Source: Kiritimatiellota bacterium B12222
GTDB taxonomy: Bacteria; Verrucomicrobiota; Kiritimatiellia; SS1-B-03-39; UBA6053
Direction: 5' to 3'
Assembly (NCBI GenBank): GCA_029719485.1
Contig: CP120722.1
Coordinates: 2,852,001-2,916,000 of the forward strand
DNA: 64,000 bases
A model generated the notes under the pieces. That model worked only from the letters and a program-made list of their open reading frames with translations, did no database searches and was not told where the DNA came from. The translations under genes were made by a program, and so were the position numbers. This document shows, piece after piece, positions 34,065-44,420 of this stretch; positions within the stretch are counted from its first letter, which is position 1; each line of letters begins with the position of its first letter.

Positions 34065-35819
34065 TTAGTTCTCCTCCCCGTTCGCACGGTGGGCTTCGAC
34101 AGCGGCCATTAATTTTTCTTCAGCCGTCTTAAATTCAGGGTTTTCCATGGGAATCCGGTTCCAGTCTTTGGCCATTTGTTGCCAACGTAGGAATTCACTG
34201 CGCGCCATATCCCGGGTTGCAAAAGTGAGCGGAGTAGTCAAAATTTGATGAATAATGCCAAACACATGGGTTTGACGTTCAGCAGAAGAGGCCCCATCCA
34301 CATCGTGGAAGGCATCCTGTTGCAGATAAACTTCATCCAAAAATTCAGCTTTCAAATACATGATAAAGTCAGGCATGGCGGTACCTTCTTCCCCCACCAC
34401 TTTCATCATTTGTTCCACATCCCGACCTTCACGTAAACCGCGACGGGTTTGATCTAATTTTTCAGGGTCAACCAAACTGGGATATTTACTCCAACTTTCC
34501 AGAGGGTCGATGGAAGGGTAGCGACGTTGGTCCGAGCGTTCACGACTCAAACCATGAAAGGCTCCCACCACTTTAAGCGTACTTTGAGTTACGGGCTCTT
34601 CGAAATTACCACCTGCAGGAGATACGGTCCCCCCAATCGTGACAGAGCCTAATGTTCCATCCTTGAGGCGTACCAATCCTGCACGTTCATAAAAGTTTGC
34701 AATCACGGTTTCCAAGTAAGCCGGAAACGCTTCTTCACCTGGAATTTCTTCCAAACGACCTGAAAGTTCCCGTAAAGCTTGTGCCCAACGCGAAGTAGAG
34801 TCGGCCAACATCAACACATTCAATCCCATTTGACGGTAATATTCGGCAATGGTCACACCGGTGTATACCGAAGCTTCACGCGAGGCCACGGGCATCGAAC
34901 TGGTGTTACAAATAATCAGGGTACGTTCCATCAACGATTTACCTGTACGTGGATCTTCAAGCTCAGGGAACTCCCGTAGGGTTTCCACAACTTCTCCCGC
35001 ACGTTCACCACAGGCCGCAATCACCACGATATCCACGTCAGCCCGACGACTGGTAATTTGTTGGAGTACGGTTTTACCCGCACCGAAAGGTCCAGGAATA
35101 CAGTACGTACCACCTTTCGCCACAGGGAAGAAGGTATCTAAAATACGCACCTGCGTGGTCATGTTTTCAGTGGGACGAAGACGCTCCTCATAGGCCTGAA
35201 TCGCTTTTTTTACGGGCCAAGATTGGAAGAGTTTTACTTCTCGTAGTTCACCAGCACTGTCTTCGACTTTGGCAATAACCGTATCCACCGTACAGGTAAT
35301 GGCTTCAGATATTTCTTTGACCGTAAATTTACCGCGCCAATCAAAGGGGAGCATAATCCGATGTGTGAACAGACCTTCAGGTACTGTGCCCACCGATTCA
35401 CCCGCTTCGAGTTGATCTCCGACCTGAACTACAGGGGTAAAATCCCATTGCGCACTGCGGTCTAAACCGTCAATGTATTGACCACGCTCAAGAAAATAAC
35501 CGCATTTTTCGGCCAGTTCGGGGAGGGGATTTTGCAAGCCGTCATAAATGGATTTCAACAAACCGGGACCTAATTCAACGGAGAGCAGTTCTCCAGAAAA
35601 TTCAACGGGGTCACCGACTTTTAATCCGGCAGTATCTTCGAAAACCTGCAACCAACATTCACGTCCACGAATACGTACGATTTCCGCCTTCAATTTTAAG
35701 TTATTGATGACGGCATATCCCACTTCGTTCTGCATAACGGCTTCGGGGAAGCGGACGCGGATCAGGTTGCCATTTACACCGGTAATTTCACCAGTAGACG
35801 TTTGGGTTAATTCACTCAT
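34065..35819 (-). CDS. ntpA: V-type ATPase subunit A (catalytic)
   Basis: 584 aa. Walker A is in [15 protein letters not shown], the catalytic glutamate region is in [19 protein letters not shown], and [20 protein letters not shown] is typical. The inserted non-homologous domain that distinguishes A subunits lies at about 110-200 ([13 protein letters not shown]...[14 protein letters not shown]). It starts within the stop of the DUF2764 gene (ATGA). Direction (synthesis or ion pumping) cannot be told from sequence. Confidence 0.96.
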   Translation of the reverse strand: MSELTQTSTGEITGVNGNLIRVRFPEAVMQNEVGYAVINNLKLKAEIVRIRGRECWLQVFEDTAGLKVGDPVEFSGELLSVELGPGLLKSIYDGLQNPLPELAEKCGYFLERGQYIDGLDRSAQWDFTPVVQVGDQLEAGESVGTVPEGLFTHRIMLPFDWRGKFTVKEISEAITCTVDTVIAKVEDSAGELREVKLFQSWPVKKAIQAYEERLRPTENMTTQVRILDTFFPVAKGGTYCIPGPFGAGKTVLQQITSRRADVDIVVIAACGERAGEVVETLREFPELEDPRTGKSLMERTLIICNTSSMPVASREASVYTGVTIAEYYRQMGLNVLMLADSTSRWAQALRELSGRLEEIPGEEAFPAYLETVIANFYERAGLVRLKDGTLGSVTIGGTVSPAGGNFEEPVTQSTLKVVGAFHGLSRERSDQRRYPSIDPLESWSKYPSLVDPEKLDQTRRGLREGRDVEQMMKVVGEEGTAMPDFIMYLKAEFLDEVYLQQDAFHDVDGASSAERQTHVFGIIHQILTTPLTFATRDMARSEFLRWQQMAKDWNRIPMENPEFKTAEEKLMAAVEAHRANGEEN

Positions 35820-36364
35820 GTGGAAAGTTCCTGTTTGCGTAATTCCTCAAGCACCGGCTCGAGAAATGAATGGGTGTGTTCTTTAAATTGGGTGAGGCCT
35901 TCGGATTCGTTCCAAAGTTGGATGCGCTCGATGAGTTGGAGTTGAAGGGCATAGCCCATAAGGTCGGTTAAACTAAAAGGGGCTTGCCTGCGTTGGGTGA
36001 CAATCCAGTTCCATAAACTTTTATACAGCGCCTTTTCACGCAATAAGGGATCGGAAGCGAGCCATGCGGCATTCATGTCATGGATCAATTGATCCGATTC
36101 AGCTGATGTCGTCCCGCTTTTCTCTAGTCCAAGGGCTTCTTTTCGCTTTTGTTCATTCACGCGTTGCCATTGGGCTCTCGTCTGTTGCCACGCTTTCGCA
36201 AACGGAGTGTTTCCAGTAGACGGCGTCGCACAAATCGCATCTAACTTTTCGTACTCGGCCGATGGTAAATGCCGACGACACTCCGCCAAAAAATCCGTAA
36301 ATGTAAGCGGACTGGGGCTTTCAAAGCTCAAGGAGGGAAAGCTAGACAGCAGAAACGTCCGCAT
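35816..36364 (-). CDS. DUF2764 protein, V-ATPase operon component (probable C-subunit substitute)
   Basis: 182 aa, helical. The start MRTFLLSSFPSLSFESPSPLTFTDFLAECRRHL has the pattern of DUF2764 proteins, which sit between V-ATPase subunits E and A in Chlamydia and in other bacteria with this operon type. The position here is the same. No canonical subunit C is in the operon, so this protein is the best candidate to fill the rotor-shaft coupling role. That role is inferred. Confidence 0.8.
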   Translation of the reverse strand: MRTFLLSSFPSLSFESPSPLTFTDFLAECRRHLPSAEYEKLDAICATPSTGNTPFAKAWQQTRAQWQRVNEQKRKEALGLEKSGTTSAESDQLIHDMNAAWLASDPLLREKALYKSLWNWIVTQRRQAPFSLTDLMGYALQLQLIERIQLWNESEGLTQFKEHTHSFLEPVLEELRKQELST

Positions 36365-36366
36365 GT

Positions 36367-36969
36367 TTATTCCTTATCAGTCTGAGGACGTAACAATGCG
36401 CTCAATTCTGGACGCAAAAGTTGGCTCACCCAATCTGCAACGGCCTGCGAACTAAAATCAACCGCTTCCGCTGATTCGGAAAAACGCAATTGAAAGCCTG
36501 CACCACTTTTGGGATTCATCACCACTTCACCACCTTTTCCGGAGTCACGTAACAGGGCAGGCAATAAAGCTTTCAGTTTTTCTGAGGTAGCGGATCCAGC
36601 TTCAAGTTCAAAGTTCCCTGACCCAGACTTCGCCAATTCTGGCAAGACCTGACTTAAGATTTCTTCAGAACTCAAGGTCGCCGTAGCTGCTTTTTCCGCT
36701 GCGGTATTTACCTGGCGAGCCATTTCTGTCCGCAACTTCAAAAGTAAATCGCGCGCGGCTTGTTCAAGGGCCGTTTGCCCACGGGCAACAGAGGCTTCGG
36801 CCTGCTTTTCAGCGTCAGCTTTAATTTTAATCGCTTCAGCTTTCGCATCTTCCAGCAGGGAGGCCGCTTTGCTTTTAGCATCTGCAAGGATCTGATCCCG
36901 TTGGGTCTCAGCCTTTTGCAGACCTTCTTTTTGAATTCGTTCGAGGAGGGGTTGGATGGTATCGCTCAT
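36367..36969 (-). CDS. ntpE: V-type ATPase subunit E (peripheral stalk)
   Basis: 200 aa. The N-terminal ~100 residues form an Ala/Glu/Lys-rich helix (DAKSKAASLLEDAKAEAIKI), which is the stalk; the C-terminal part is globular (LEAGSATSEKLKALLPALL). It is the first gene of the operon E-DUF2764-A-B-D-I-K and begins 88 nt upstream of (on the minus strand, downstream of) the fumarase stop. Confidence 0.88.
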   Translation of the reverse strand: MSDTIQPLLERIQKEGLQKAETQRDQILADAKSKAASLLEDAKAEAIKIKADAEKQAEASVARGQTALEQAARDLLLKLRTEMARQVNTAAEKAATATLSSEEILSQVLPELAKSGSGNFELEAGSATSEKLKALLPALLRDSGKGGEVVMNPKSGAGFQLRFSESAEAVDFSSQAVADWVSQLLRPELSALLRPQTDKE

Positions 36970-37057
36970 AAGTTTTGAGTACTTATTCTAGGTTTGATCA
37001 ACTGCAATTCTTAAAATGATAAAGTTTTAACGAATTCCTGTTAGCTAACCGTTAGGC

Positions 37058-38665
37058 TTAATCTAATTGCTTGAAAAAGTCGTTGCCTTTGTTGTCTACA
37101 ACAATGAATGCAGGGAAGTTTTCAACTTTGATTTTACGAACGGCTTCCATTCCTAATTCAGGAAAATCAACCACTTCGACTTCTTTAATATTGTCTTGTG
37201 CCAGAATCGCCGCCGGTCCACCAATGGACCCTAAGTAGAAACCACCGTGTTCTTTACAGGATTCGGTAACCGCATCACTCCGGTTTCCTTTAGCTAACAT
37301 CACCATACTACCGGCTTTAGCCTGGAAGTTGGAAACATAGGGATCCATCCGACCCGCAGTAGTAGGACCAAAACTTCCACTCGCCATCCCTTCAGGAGTT
37401 TTCGCAGGACCGGCATAATAAATGGGGTGATTTTTGAAGTAGTCAGGCATCTCTTTCCCACTATCCAAAAGCTCTTGAATTTTGGCATGTGCAATATCTC
37501 GTGCCACAATCAAGGTTCCGCTAAGATTTAAACGGGTTTTGATGGGGAAGCGATCCAGCACCTGCAGTACTTTATCCATGCCTTCGTCCAAATTCACACT
37601 GACAGGAGGGGCCATGTCTGGTGCAGCCGCAGGTAAATATTTCTCAGGGTGATACTCAAGCTGTTCGAGAAAAACACCTTCAGAGGTAATCTTACCCTTG
37701 ATATTTCGGTCCGCACTGCAACTTACGCCTAATCCCACAGGACAAGAAGCCGCATGACGTGGCATGCGAATCACCCGCACATCATGCGCAAAATATTTAC
37801 CACCAAATTGAGCGCCCACTTTTGATTTCGCGGCAATATCGCCCACTTTTTTCTCCCATTCCGTATCTCGGAAAGCCCGACCACCTTCACTTCCGGAGGT
37901 CGGAAGATGATCCAAATATCCACAAGAGGCCAATTTAGTGATTTTCATCGTGGTTTCGGCACTGGTTCCACCAATAACCAGCGCAATGTGATAAGGAGGG
38001 CAGGCCGCGGTACCCAAGTCTAACAATTTTTCAGTCACAAACTTGGTGAGACTCTCTTCGTTGAGCAAACTTTTGGTTTGTTGATATAAATAAGATTTAT
38101 TGGCAGACCCACCACCTTTGGCAATGAATAAGAATTTATAGGCATCGCCATCTTCAGCCAATAAATCTATTTGCGCGGGCAAATTCGTACGCGTGTTCTG
38201 CTCCTCGAACATACTGAGTGGAGCAATTTGCGAATAGCGTAAATTTTTCTCCTGATAGGTGAGATAAATTCCTTTGGACAACGCTTCTTCGTCTCCACCG
38301 CCCGTCCATACTTGCTGTCCTTTTTTCCCCAATACAATTGCAGTACCTGTATCTTGGCAAGAAGGTAATTGACCACCTTTGGCCACCACCGCATTTTGCA
38401 ATAAGGTGTAGATAACAAATCGGTCATTATCACTGGCTTCAGGGTCGAGTAGCTCTTTTGCAAGCATTTCTAAATGAGCCGCACGCAGAAAAAAGGAAAC
38501 ATCACTAAAGGCCGCATAGGCCAGATCCGTGAGTGCTTGAGGATCGATTTTAAGCACGGGCTTCCCGTCAAACTCGACCACTTTTACATGATCGGAACTA
38601 AGTTTACGGTATTCTGTTGTGTCTTCGCTGAATTGAAAGGTAGGTTCGTAATTGAAAGGTTCCAT
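37058..38665 (-). CDS. fumA: Class I (iron-sulfur) fumarate hydratase
   Basis: 535 aa, the single-chain FumA/FumB form. It hydrates fumarate to malate in the TCA cycle using a [4Fe-4S] cluster. Cluster-type cysteines lie in [15 protein letters not shown], in [21 protein letters not shown] and in [18 protein letters not shown]. The C-terminal beta domain has [21 protein letters not shown] and [15 protein letters not shown]. The oxygen-sensitive form suggests low-oxygen life or protection. Confidence 0.95.
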   Translation of the reverse strand: MEPFNYEPTFQFSEDTTEYRKLSSDHVKVVEFDGKPVLKIDPQALTDLAYAAFSDVSFFLRAAHLEMLAKELLDPEASDNDRFVIYTLLQNAVVAKGGQLPSCQDTGTAIVLGKKGQQVWTGGGDEEALSKGIYLTYQEKNLRYSQIAPLSMFEEQNTRTNLPAQIDLLAEDGDAYKFLFIAKGGGSANKSYLYQQTKSLLNEESLTKFVTEKLLDLGTAACPPYHIALVIGGTSAETTMKITKLASCGYLDHLPTSGSEGGRAFRDTEWEKKVGDIAAKSKVGAQFGGKYFAHDVRVIRMPRHAASCPVGLGVSCSADRNIKGKITSEGVFLEQLEYHPEKYLPAAAPDMAPPVSVNLDEGMDKVLQVLDRFPIKTRLNLSGTLIVARDIAHAKIQELLDSGKEMPDYFKNHPIYYAGPAKTPEGMASGSFGPTTAGRMDPYVSNFQAKAGSMVMLAKGNRSDAVTESCKEHGGFYLGSIGGPAAILAQDNIKEVEVVDFPELGMEAVRKIKVENFPAFIVVDNKGNDFFKQLD

Positions 38666-38741
38666 GTGCGGTATCCGGTGAGGTTGTGAAATCGGATAAG
38701 AATTGTTAAATATTCATCCCCATGTCAAGAGAGACTGCAGA

Positions 38742-40649
38742 TTATCCCTTTGATGCCTCTGCAACATGGTCTCTGATCACAGTTTGACTAAAAACACGTT
38801 TGCTGATTTTCAAATTAAATTCATCTGCGATGGCTAAAAGTTTCTCTTTGTTTGCATTACTTAAGCGCGTAGAAATCAGTATTTCATTGATCTCTTTGCT
38901 ACGAACCAATTGAGGAAGATCATTAAGCGTCCCCAATACCCTATGGCCATGAACGACTTTTTTCAGTAAAGAGGGATCATCATCAATGAGTCCCACCAAA
39001 CAATACTCATTTCGACGTGCGGTATCATCAAAACTTTCAGCACGCGTAATTAACGTATAACCATAACCCGCCCCATAGATGAGTACCCGATGATCCGCAG
39101 AATTCCCTAGTTGAGAGTTTTTACGATCATAATACTGCATGGTGTCTTGTACCAAGCGAGGAAAGGCACGACAAAACACCATCATCGGAACAGATGTTGA
39201 GAGCAGAATAATTGAAAAAATCACAGTTTCCCGCAACGAATGTTGAAGGGGAAGGGGGGAAATGGCGATGCCGACTAAAATTCCTGCAGTTGCGATGAGA
39301 CCTAAATTGAAATAATCGAGCGCCCTCGCTCGGATCCACTGTTGTTGATAGTATTGTGTGGCCCAAATCAAAATCATTGGACCCGCGATCAAAGGGGCTG
39401 AGGTTTCGCGCACCAAACGGATAACACCCAGTTTCTGATAAGCGTCCCCGAATAACCAGGAAAGGATCATCAATGAAATGCCCAGAATACAAATATCTGC
39501 AAGCGGCAGAAGGCTGTTAAACAACAGCATTCTACCCGGTCGGCGAATACCATCCACAATCCAGCGACCACTATCATTCATCTCGAGATGCGCCAGATAT
39601 CTTAAAATCACATAACTGCCCACAAAAAAAGCAATGGTGAAAATAGCGATGCGATAATCTTGTAGAAAGACCCCCATCAGTCCCACAGCAAAAAGGGTCG
39701 CTTGAATAATGTAGAGCGTCACCGCTACCCGCCGTTGCGTGAGGCCTTTACGCGCAAGCCGATGATGAAGATGATCTTTATCGGCAGCTGATACTTTCCC
39801 CTTGCGTTCAGGATACATGGCTTTGCGAACAGATCTACGCCAAATGGCCAGCCCTGTGTCGATCATGGGTACCCCCATCGTAAGTAAAGGGATGATCATC
39901 ATAATGGCCGCCGTGGTCCTCGATTGTGCAACCAAGGTAAGTGACATCAAAATAAATCCAATATACATACTTCCAGTATCCCCGAGAAATACGCGGGCGG
40001 GATGGAAGTTATACCGTAAAAACCCAAGACAGGCGCCCGTGAGCGCAAAACACATCACCGCCATCCCTTCATTGCCAATCAATAAATTTAAAGCGCCTAA
40101 GCCTAAACTGGTAATGGTGGCCAACCCTGCGGCCACGCCGTCCATGCCATCAATTAAGTTGTATGCATTCATGGCGGCAACATACAAAAAGACGGTGGCC
40201 AAAATATCAATGACGGGATGAAAATTCATCCCGAGAAATTTCCCCAAATTTATGCCCTGCTGCCATGCAAGACACGCGACAAATATTTGCCCTAATAATT
40301 TAAAAATGGGCTTCATCTCCCAGCGATCATCAATCAATCCCAAGAGAATTAAAGGGATACTCACGGGGATAACGGCTTTAATCCATTCACGGGTTAAGGG
40401 GCCGATTTCCGGGAAATCGATGACATGACAGGCCAGATAGATACTAATACTATAGGCCAGAAAAACTCCGAATCCACCACAGCGGGGAGTCGGAGTTTTA
40501 TGAATGCGTCTATCGTCTGGCTGATCAACAAACCCTAATGCAAAGCCTAACTTCATAATTACCGGAGTAATTATTAAAGAAATCAACAATGCAGTAAAGA
40601 AACCAAAACATACGAGTTTCAGATAGGATTGAACATGAGACGTCATCAT
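38742..40649 (-). CDS. WecA/TagO-type polyprenyl-phosphate sugar-1-P transferase fused to a CapD-like membrane and Rossmann half
   Basis: 635 aa. Residues about 1-350 are a GT4 transferase with ~10 helices: PDDRRIHKTPTPRCGGFGVF, AYNLIDGMDGVAAGLATI, RVFLGDTGSMYIGF and HHLHHRLARKG, which load a sugar phosphate onto undecaprenyl phosphate. Residues about 365-500 add further helices, and about 525-620 form a nucleotide-binding fold (VLIYGAGYGYTLITRAESF, CLVGLIDDDPSLLKKVVHGHRVLG), the arrangement of the N-terminal half of CapD/PglF epimerases. The catalytic SDR domain is absent. Frame and composition are continuous, so this is a real fusion. Confidence 0.88.
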   Translation of the reverse strand: MMTSHVQSYLKLVCFGFFTALLISLIITPVIMKLGFALGFVDQPDDRRIHKTPTPRCGGFGVFLAYSISIYLACHVIDFPEIGPLTREWIKAVIPVSIPLILLGLIDDRWEMKPIFKLLGQIFVACLAWQQGINLGKFLGMNFHPVIDILATVFLYVAAMNAYNLIDGMDGVAAGLATITSLGLGALNLLIGNEGMAVMCFALTGACLGFLRYNFHPARVFLGDTGSMYIGFILMSLTLVAQSRTTAAIMMIIPLLTMGVPMIDTGLAIWRRSVRKAMYPERKGKVSAADKDHLHHRLARKGLTQRRVAVTLYIIQATLFAVGLMGVFLQDYRIAIFTIAFFVGSYVILRYLAHLEMNDSGRWIVDGIRRPGRMLLFNSLLPLADICILGISLMILSWLFGDAYQKLGVIRLVRETSAPLIAGPMILIWATQYYQQQWIRARALDYFNLGLIATAGILVGIAISPLPLQHSLRETVIFSIILLSTSVPMMVFCRAFPRLVQDTMQYYDRKNSQLGNSADHRVLIYGAGYGYTLITRAESFDDTARRNEYCLVGLIDDDPSLLKKVVHGHRVLGTLNDLPQLVRSKEINEILISTRLSNANKEKLLAIADEFNLKISKRVFSQTVIRDHVAEASKG

Positions 40650-40707
40650 TAAGTGTTTAAGTTAACTCTAATTGCAAAACAGTTGCAATCCCCATTCCAT
40701 ACAGATC

Positions 40708-42135
40708 TTACAAAATGCTTGCAGGCTGGTACGCTTTTGCCGCTGGAATTTTCTCTGCCCAACGATCACTTTGCGTTTTAAGATCCACTACTTGTGCTTT
40801 TGCGGCACCAATAAGCTGGTCAGCATGTTGAAAAACATCCTGAATCTCTTCTAGACTTAAACCCAACCGACCATCATCAGCTAAGCGTTGACCCAAATTA
40901 TTTTCGTGAATCACGCCATTGCGCAAATCTAATACAGTAGCTACAGCGTGCTCTTTAATTGCTTCATGCGCTTCTTCACGTCCAGCACCGCGGCCTACCG
41001 CATGCATCATGAGGGTCGTGGTAGCGAGGAAAGGGAAGTAGTGTTGATTTTCGCGATCAATCACCGCTTCAAACCAATCAAACTGATTCAAAATGGTCAG
41101 GAAAGTTTCGAAACATCCGTCCATCGCAAAAAAAGCATCCGGAAGCATCACCCGACGCACCACGGAGCAAGAGACATCGCCTTCATTCCATTGATCGCCG
41201 GCCAAACCTTCAGCCATACCCAAATATCCTTTTAGCAAGGTGTGAAAACCATTCACCCGCTCGCAGCTACGGCTATTCATTTTGTGAGGCATCGCGGAGG
41301 ATCCCACCTGACCTTTGGCAAAACCTTCCGAAGCGGTTTCATTTCCCGCCATGATGCGCAAAGTGCGGCAAAAAGAACTGGGACCCGAACCCAATTGTAC
41401 CAAACTGCTTACTGCATCAAAATCCAAGCTTCGTGGATAAACCTGCCCCACATTGGTCAAACAATTGGAGATTCCCAAATGTGCCACCACGCGACGTTCC
41501 ACTTCCGCCACTTTTTCGGTATCACCGGCAAACAGGGTCAATTGATCCAACTGAGTCCCCACGGCACCTTTCAATCCCCGAACCGGATAGCGGTCAATTA
41601 GATTGTCCAATCGCTCAATGCCCAGCAACAGCTCTTGCGCAAACATGGCCACCCGTTTGCCTAGAGTCGTGGGTTGAGCCGCCACATTGTGCGTGCGGGC
41701 GGTAATAATTTGATCCGTAGTCTTTTCAGCTAAATCCGTCATGCGAATCAGCGCAGTGACCGCACGTTCACGAATAAGTTCTAACGAACGAAAAACCTGC
41801 AACTGTTCAACATTTTCAGTAAGATCACGACTGGTCATACCTTTATGGATATGCTCATGACCGGCCAACTCGCAAAATTCTTCAATGCGCGCCTTTACAT
41901 CGTGACGAGTCACGGCCTCCCGATCACGGATCGAATCCAAATTTACCTGATCAATCACTTTTTCGTAATCTTCGATCACGCCATCAGGAATATTGAGCCC
42001 CAAATCTTTTTGAGCCTTCATTACAGCCACCCAGAATTCACGTTCCAGGCGTACTTTTCCTTCGCCTGACCAAATGGCGCACATGTCGGCGGAGGCATAT
42101 CTTTCGGCTAATACATTGGGGATTAAATCAGTCAT
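40708..42135 (-). CDS. purB: Adenylosuccinate lyase PurB
   Basis: 475 aa. It cleaves SAICAR and adenylosuccinate in purine synthesis. The fumarase/aspartase-superfamily signature is VGSSAMPHKMNSRSCERVNGF. The N-terminal SGEGKVRLEREFWVAVMKAQKDLGL and HEHIHKGMTSRDLTENVEQLQVF support PurB. It overlaps the cytidine deaminase gene by 8 bp and ends 58 nt before the GT4 fusion gene, forming a nucleotide and envelope gene run. Confidence 0.95.
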   Translation of the reverse strand: MTDLIPNVLAERYASADMCAIWSGEGKVRLEREFWVAVMKAQKDLGLNIPDGVIEDYEKVIDQVNLDSIRDREAVTRHDVKARIEEFCELAGHEHIHKGMTSRDLTENVEQLQVFRSLELIRERAVTALIRMTDLAEKTTDQIITARTHNVAAQPTTLGKRVAMFAQELLLGIERLDNLIDRYPVRGLKGAVGTQLDQLTLFAGDTEKVAEVERRVVAHLGISNCLTNVGQVYPRSLDFDAVSSLVQLGSGPSSFCRTLRIMAGNETASEGFAKGQVGSSAMPHKMNSRSCERVNGFHTLLKGYLGMAEGLAGDQWNEGDVSCSVVRRVMLPDAFFAMDGCFETFLTILNQFDWFEAVIDRENQHYFPFLATTTLMMHAVGRGAGREEAHEAIKEHAVATVLDLRNGVIHENNLGQRLADDGRLGLSLEEIQDVFQHADQLIGAAKAQVVDLKTQSDRWAEKIPAAKAYQPASIL

Positions 42136-42550
42136 TTTGTAAATTTTGAGGTGAGAATTGTATGGGTAAAAAATCTTTGAGAGCGTGCTTATGCGAGATT
42201 TTTTCCGCGGTTGCGAGATAAATCAGGGTTTCAGGGCTCGAGAATTCAGAAATCACTTGCAAACACATTCCACAAGGGGGAGCGGGTTGACGGGTCACCA
42301 ACACCAGATCGGTGATCTCGATCTTTCCTAAGGTAGCCACCGCAGAAAGGATCGCCGTACGTTCCGCACAAATCGTGGCCCCATAACTGGCATTCTCCAC
42401 ATTGCAACCTACAAAAATTTGATCACTTTGTTTGGTGAGCAGTGCCGCGCCTACAAAATATTGGGAGTAGGGGGCATAGGCACGTTGCTGAACCTCACAT
42501 GCAGCTTGCCAACAGTTTTCAATACGGGGGGTGGGCGTGTAAGTTGTCAT
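42128..42550 (-). CDS. cdd: Cytidine deaminase
   Basis: 140 aa from ATG 42550. A longer frame reaches 42745 but runs through the AEC gene, and ATG 42550 overlaps that gene's stop as ATGA. The homotetrameric zinc deaminase motifs are present: YSQYFVGAALL, GCNVENASYGATICAERTAI with the catalytic Cys-Ala-Glu, and PPCGMCLQVISEF with the two zinc cysteines. It converts cytidine and deoxycytidine to uridines for pyrimidine salvage. Confidence 0.95.
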   Translation of the reverse strand: MTTYTPTPRIENCWQAACEVQQRAYAPYSQYFVGAALLTKQSDQIFVGCNVENASYGATICAERTAILSAVATLGKIEITDLVLVTRQPAPPCGMCLQVISEFSSPETLIYLATAEKISHKHALKDFLPIQFSPQNLQND

Positions 42551-43500
42551 AGTGATAATCCTATCCAAAGCGCTGCGGACAACGCAAGTATAGACCCCAG
42601 ATGAGTAACCGCAATGGAAGAGGCTGCTAAATCTCGGTCTCCATCTAATTGGTCTACTAAAACGTAACTGGCAATGGCCGTGGGACAGGTCGAGAGGACC
42701 AAAATAACCAAACGGTTGAGCCCTTCTAAGCCAAGCAGCTGACAAAACACATAGCCGAGCAACAGTCCTCCACCATTTTTAACCACACTCACAGCAAGAG
42801 CAGGACCTAGCCCCTGTTTCCAATTCAGAACCGCGATACGAGCACCTATTGCCAAAAGTGCCAATGGAAATGCGGTCTGGGTAATCGGGGTCATTGTTTT
42901 GATGAATAAAACGGGAAGAGACCACGACAAGGCATTCCAAGTAAACCCCAATACGCAGGCAATGATCAGTGGATTTTTAAGCGTCGATTCAACGCAAGAG
43001 AGGAGGGGATGTCCCTGACGTTCATGGCGTCGATCCCATTCCAGCACCATGACACCTAATAAATTATAGACAAAGACCCCAGGGGCCATACTCAAAATGG
43101 CCAATGATTCCGCCTGCGCTTGTATTCCCGCCGAACGGTCACTTACGGCAAAAGCGATTACGGGCAACCCAATATAGGCCAAGTTTCCCCGAAATGTCGC
43201 TTGGGTAAAGGTACCTGCAGAACGTTGAGGCAGTCGGATCACTTTCACACACACACTTCCGCAAATCAGCAAGCCCAAGGTGACCAAGGTCAATGCACCT
43301 GCCGTTTTCAACGCTTCCGCGTTTAAGGTAGGGGATTGGGCAGATTTCAGAAAAATAAATAAGGGGAGCGCAATGTAGTAACAAAACTTATTGAAGGCTT
43401 TCTCCATGGGTTCATCTAAAAACCCACGGACACGTAACCATCCCCCCAAGAGGATCAACCCAAAGACCGGTACTAAAATGGTAAGTAAGGTCAGAAGCAT
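42547..43500 (-). CDS. AEC family transporter (auxin-efflux-carrier type)
   Basis: 317 aa with about ten hydrophobic helices. The N-terminus LLTILVPVFGLILLGGWLRVRGF and CYYIALPLFIFLKSAQ, then a central gap and a second five-helix half (IKTMTPITQTAFPLALLAIGARI, LGLEGLNRLVILVLSTCPTAIASYVL), match AEC/BASS-like permeases. Bacterial members move malate and other organic acids, so the substrate here is open. It overlaps uppP (TGATG). Confidence 0.85.
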   Translation of the reverse strand: MLLTLLTILVPVFGLILLGGWLRVRGFLDEPMEKAFNKFCYYIALPLFIFLKSAQSPTLNAEALKTAGALTLVTLGLLICGSVCVKVIRLPQRSAGTFTQATFRGNLAYIGLPVIAFAVSDRSAGIQAQAESLAILSMAPGVFVYNLLGVMVLEWDRRHERQGHPLLSCVESTLKNPLIIACVLGFTWNALSWSLPVLFIKTMTPITQTAFPLALLAIGARIAVLNWKQGLGPALAVSVVKNGGGLLLGYVFCQLLGLEGLNRLVILVLSTCPTAIASYVLVDQLDGDRDLAASSIAVTHLGSILALSAALWIGLSL

Positions 43501-44420
43501 CAGGCGTTCAAAAGTCCTTTGGTTAAAAGAAACGCAGTAACCAGTGCCAACGCAATCCGATAAATCCCAAAAAGTCCCAAGCCATGTTTTTTCAAATAGG
43601 CCACCATGGTTTTAACCGCAATCCACGCGGAAAAATATGCGATAACAATGCCAATCAAAATAGTTTTTAATCCCAAAGAATCCACCATTTCTGTACCCGA
43701 TTGTAACAGTTTATAGAATGTGGCCGCCGTTAACGTAATCATCCCCAGCAAAAAGCTAAATACCACAGAATCGCGTAAGGAAAGCCCCACCCATCGACCA
43801 CCTATTATCGTGACCAAGCTCCGGCTCACTCCCGGCCACATCGCAATCACTTGCATGGATCCAATCACAAATGATTTTTTCAAGCTGAGCTCTTCTAAAC
43901 GAGCGCATTCCGTCGCATTTTCTTTTTCTTCTCCATTCCACTTCAACAGTGCAAGCCCTCCCAGCAACCAGGCTCCCACCACATACCAAAGCCCATACAA
44001 GACTTTAGAAATAAACTCATCCAATAACAGACCGGCGACTGCAGCAGGTAAAAAGGCGATCAACAAATTGCACACCAGTTTTTTGCCTTCCGCATTTTTA
44101 TTCAAAAGCCCCAAAAACATTTTTTTAATGTACTCACCATAAACAGTCATTACCGCTAAAATGGCTCCAAGTTGAATCACCACCAAATAAGCATTTACGG
44201 ACTTACGGTATGTAGGATCTGCCCCCATACCCATGGCTTGACTGGCTAAAATGAGATGCCCGGTACTGCTGACAGGCAGGTATTCCGTCACCCCTTCAAC
44301 CACGCCCAAAACCACCGCTTCGGTCATGGTCATCTGATCAGCGGCAACAGAGGGCTCTTGTGCCCACAGCGACCAGCTACATCCGAGGCAACTCCACAAA
44401 AACAAGAGAGAATATTTCAT
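43500..44420 (-). CDS. uppP: Undecaprenyl-diphosphatase UppP (BacA)
   Basis: 306 aa. It recycles undecaprenyl pyrophosphate to the lipid carrier for peptidoglycan and surface sugars. Signature regions: LGVVEGVTEYLPVSSTGHLIL (Glu and Ser/His motif) and AMWPGVSRSLVTIIGGRWVG. About eight helices are present. Compared with E. coli (273 aa) there is an added start, MKYSLLFLWSCLGCSWSLWAQE, that looks like a cleavable signal peptide. Its start overlaps kdsD (ATGA). Confidence 0.92.
   Translation of the reverse strand: MKYSLLFLWSCLGCSWSLWAQEPSVAADQMTMTEAVVLGVVEGVTEYLPVSSTGHLILASQAMGMGADPTYRKSVNAYLVVIQLGAILAVMTVYGEYIKKMFLGLLNKNAEGKKLVCNLLIAFLPAAVAGLLLDEFISKVLYGLWYVVGAWLLGGLALLKWNGEEKENATECARLEELSLKKSFVIGSMQVIAMWPGVSRSLVTIIGGRWVGLSLRDSVVFSFLLGMITLTAATFYKLLQSGTEMVDSLGLKTILIGIVIAYFSAWIAVKTMVAYLKKHGLGLFGIYRIALALVTAFLLTKGLLNA

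Noticed and set aside
42551..42745. Longer cytidine deaminase start
   Set aside because: It would run through the end of the transporter gene in another frame. ATG 42550 overlaps its stop as ATGA.
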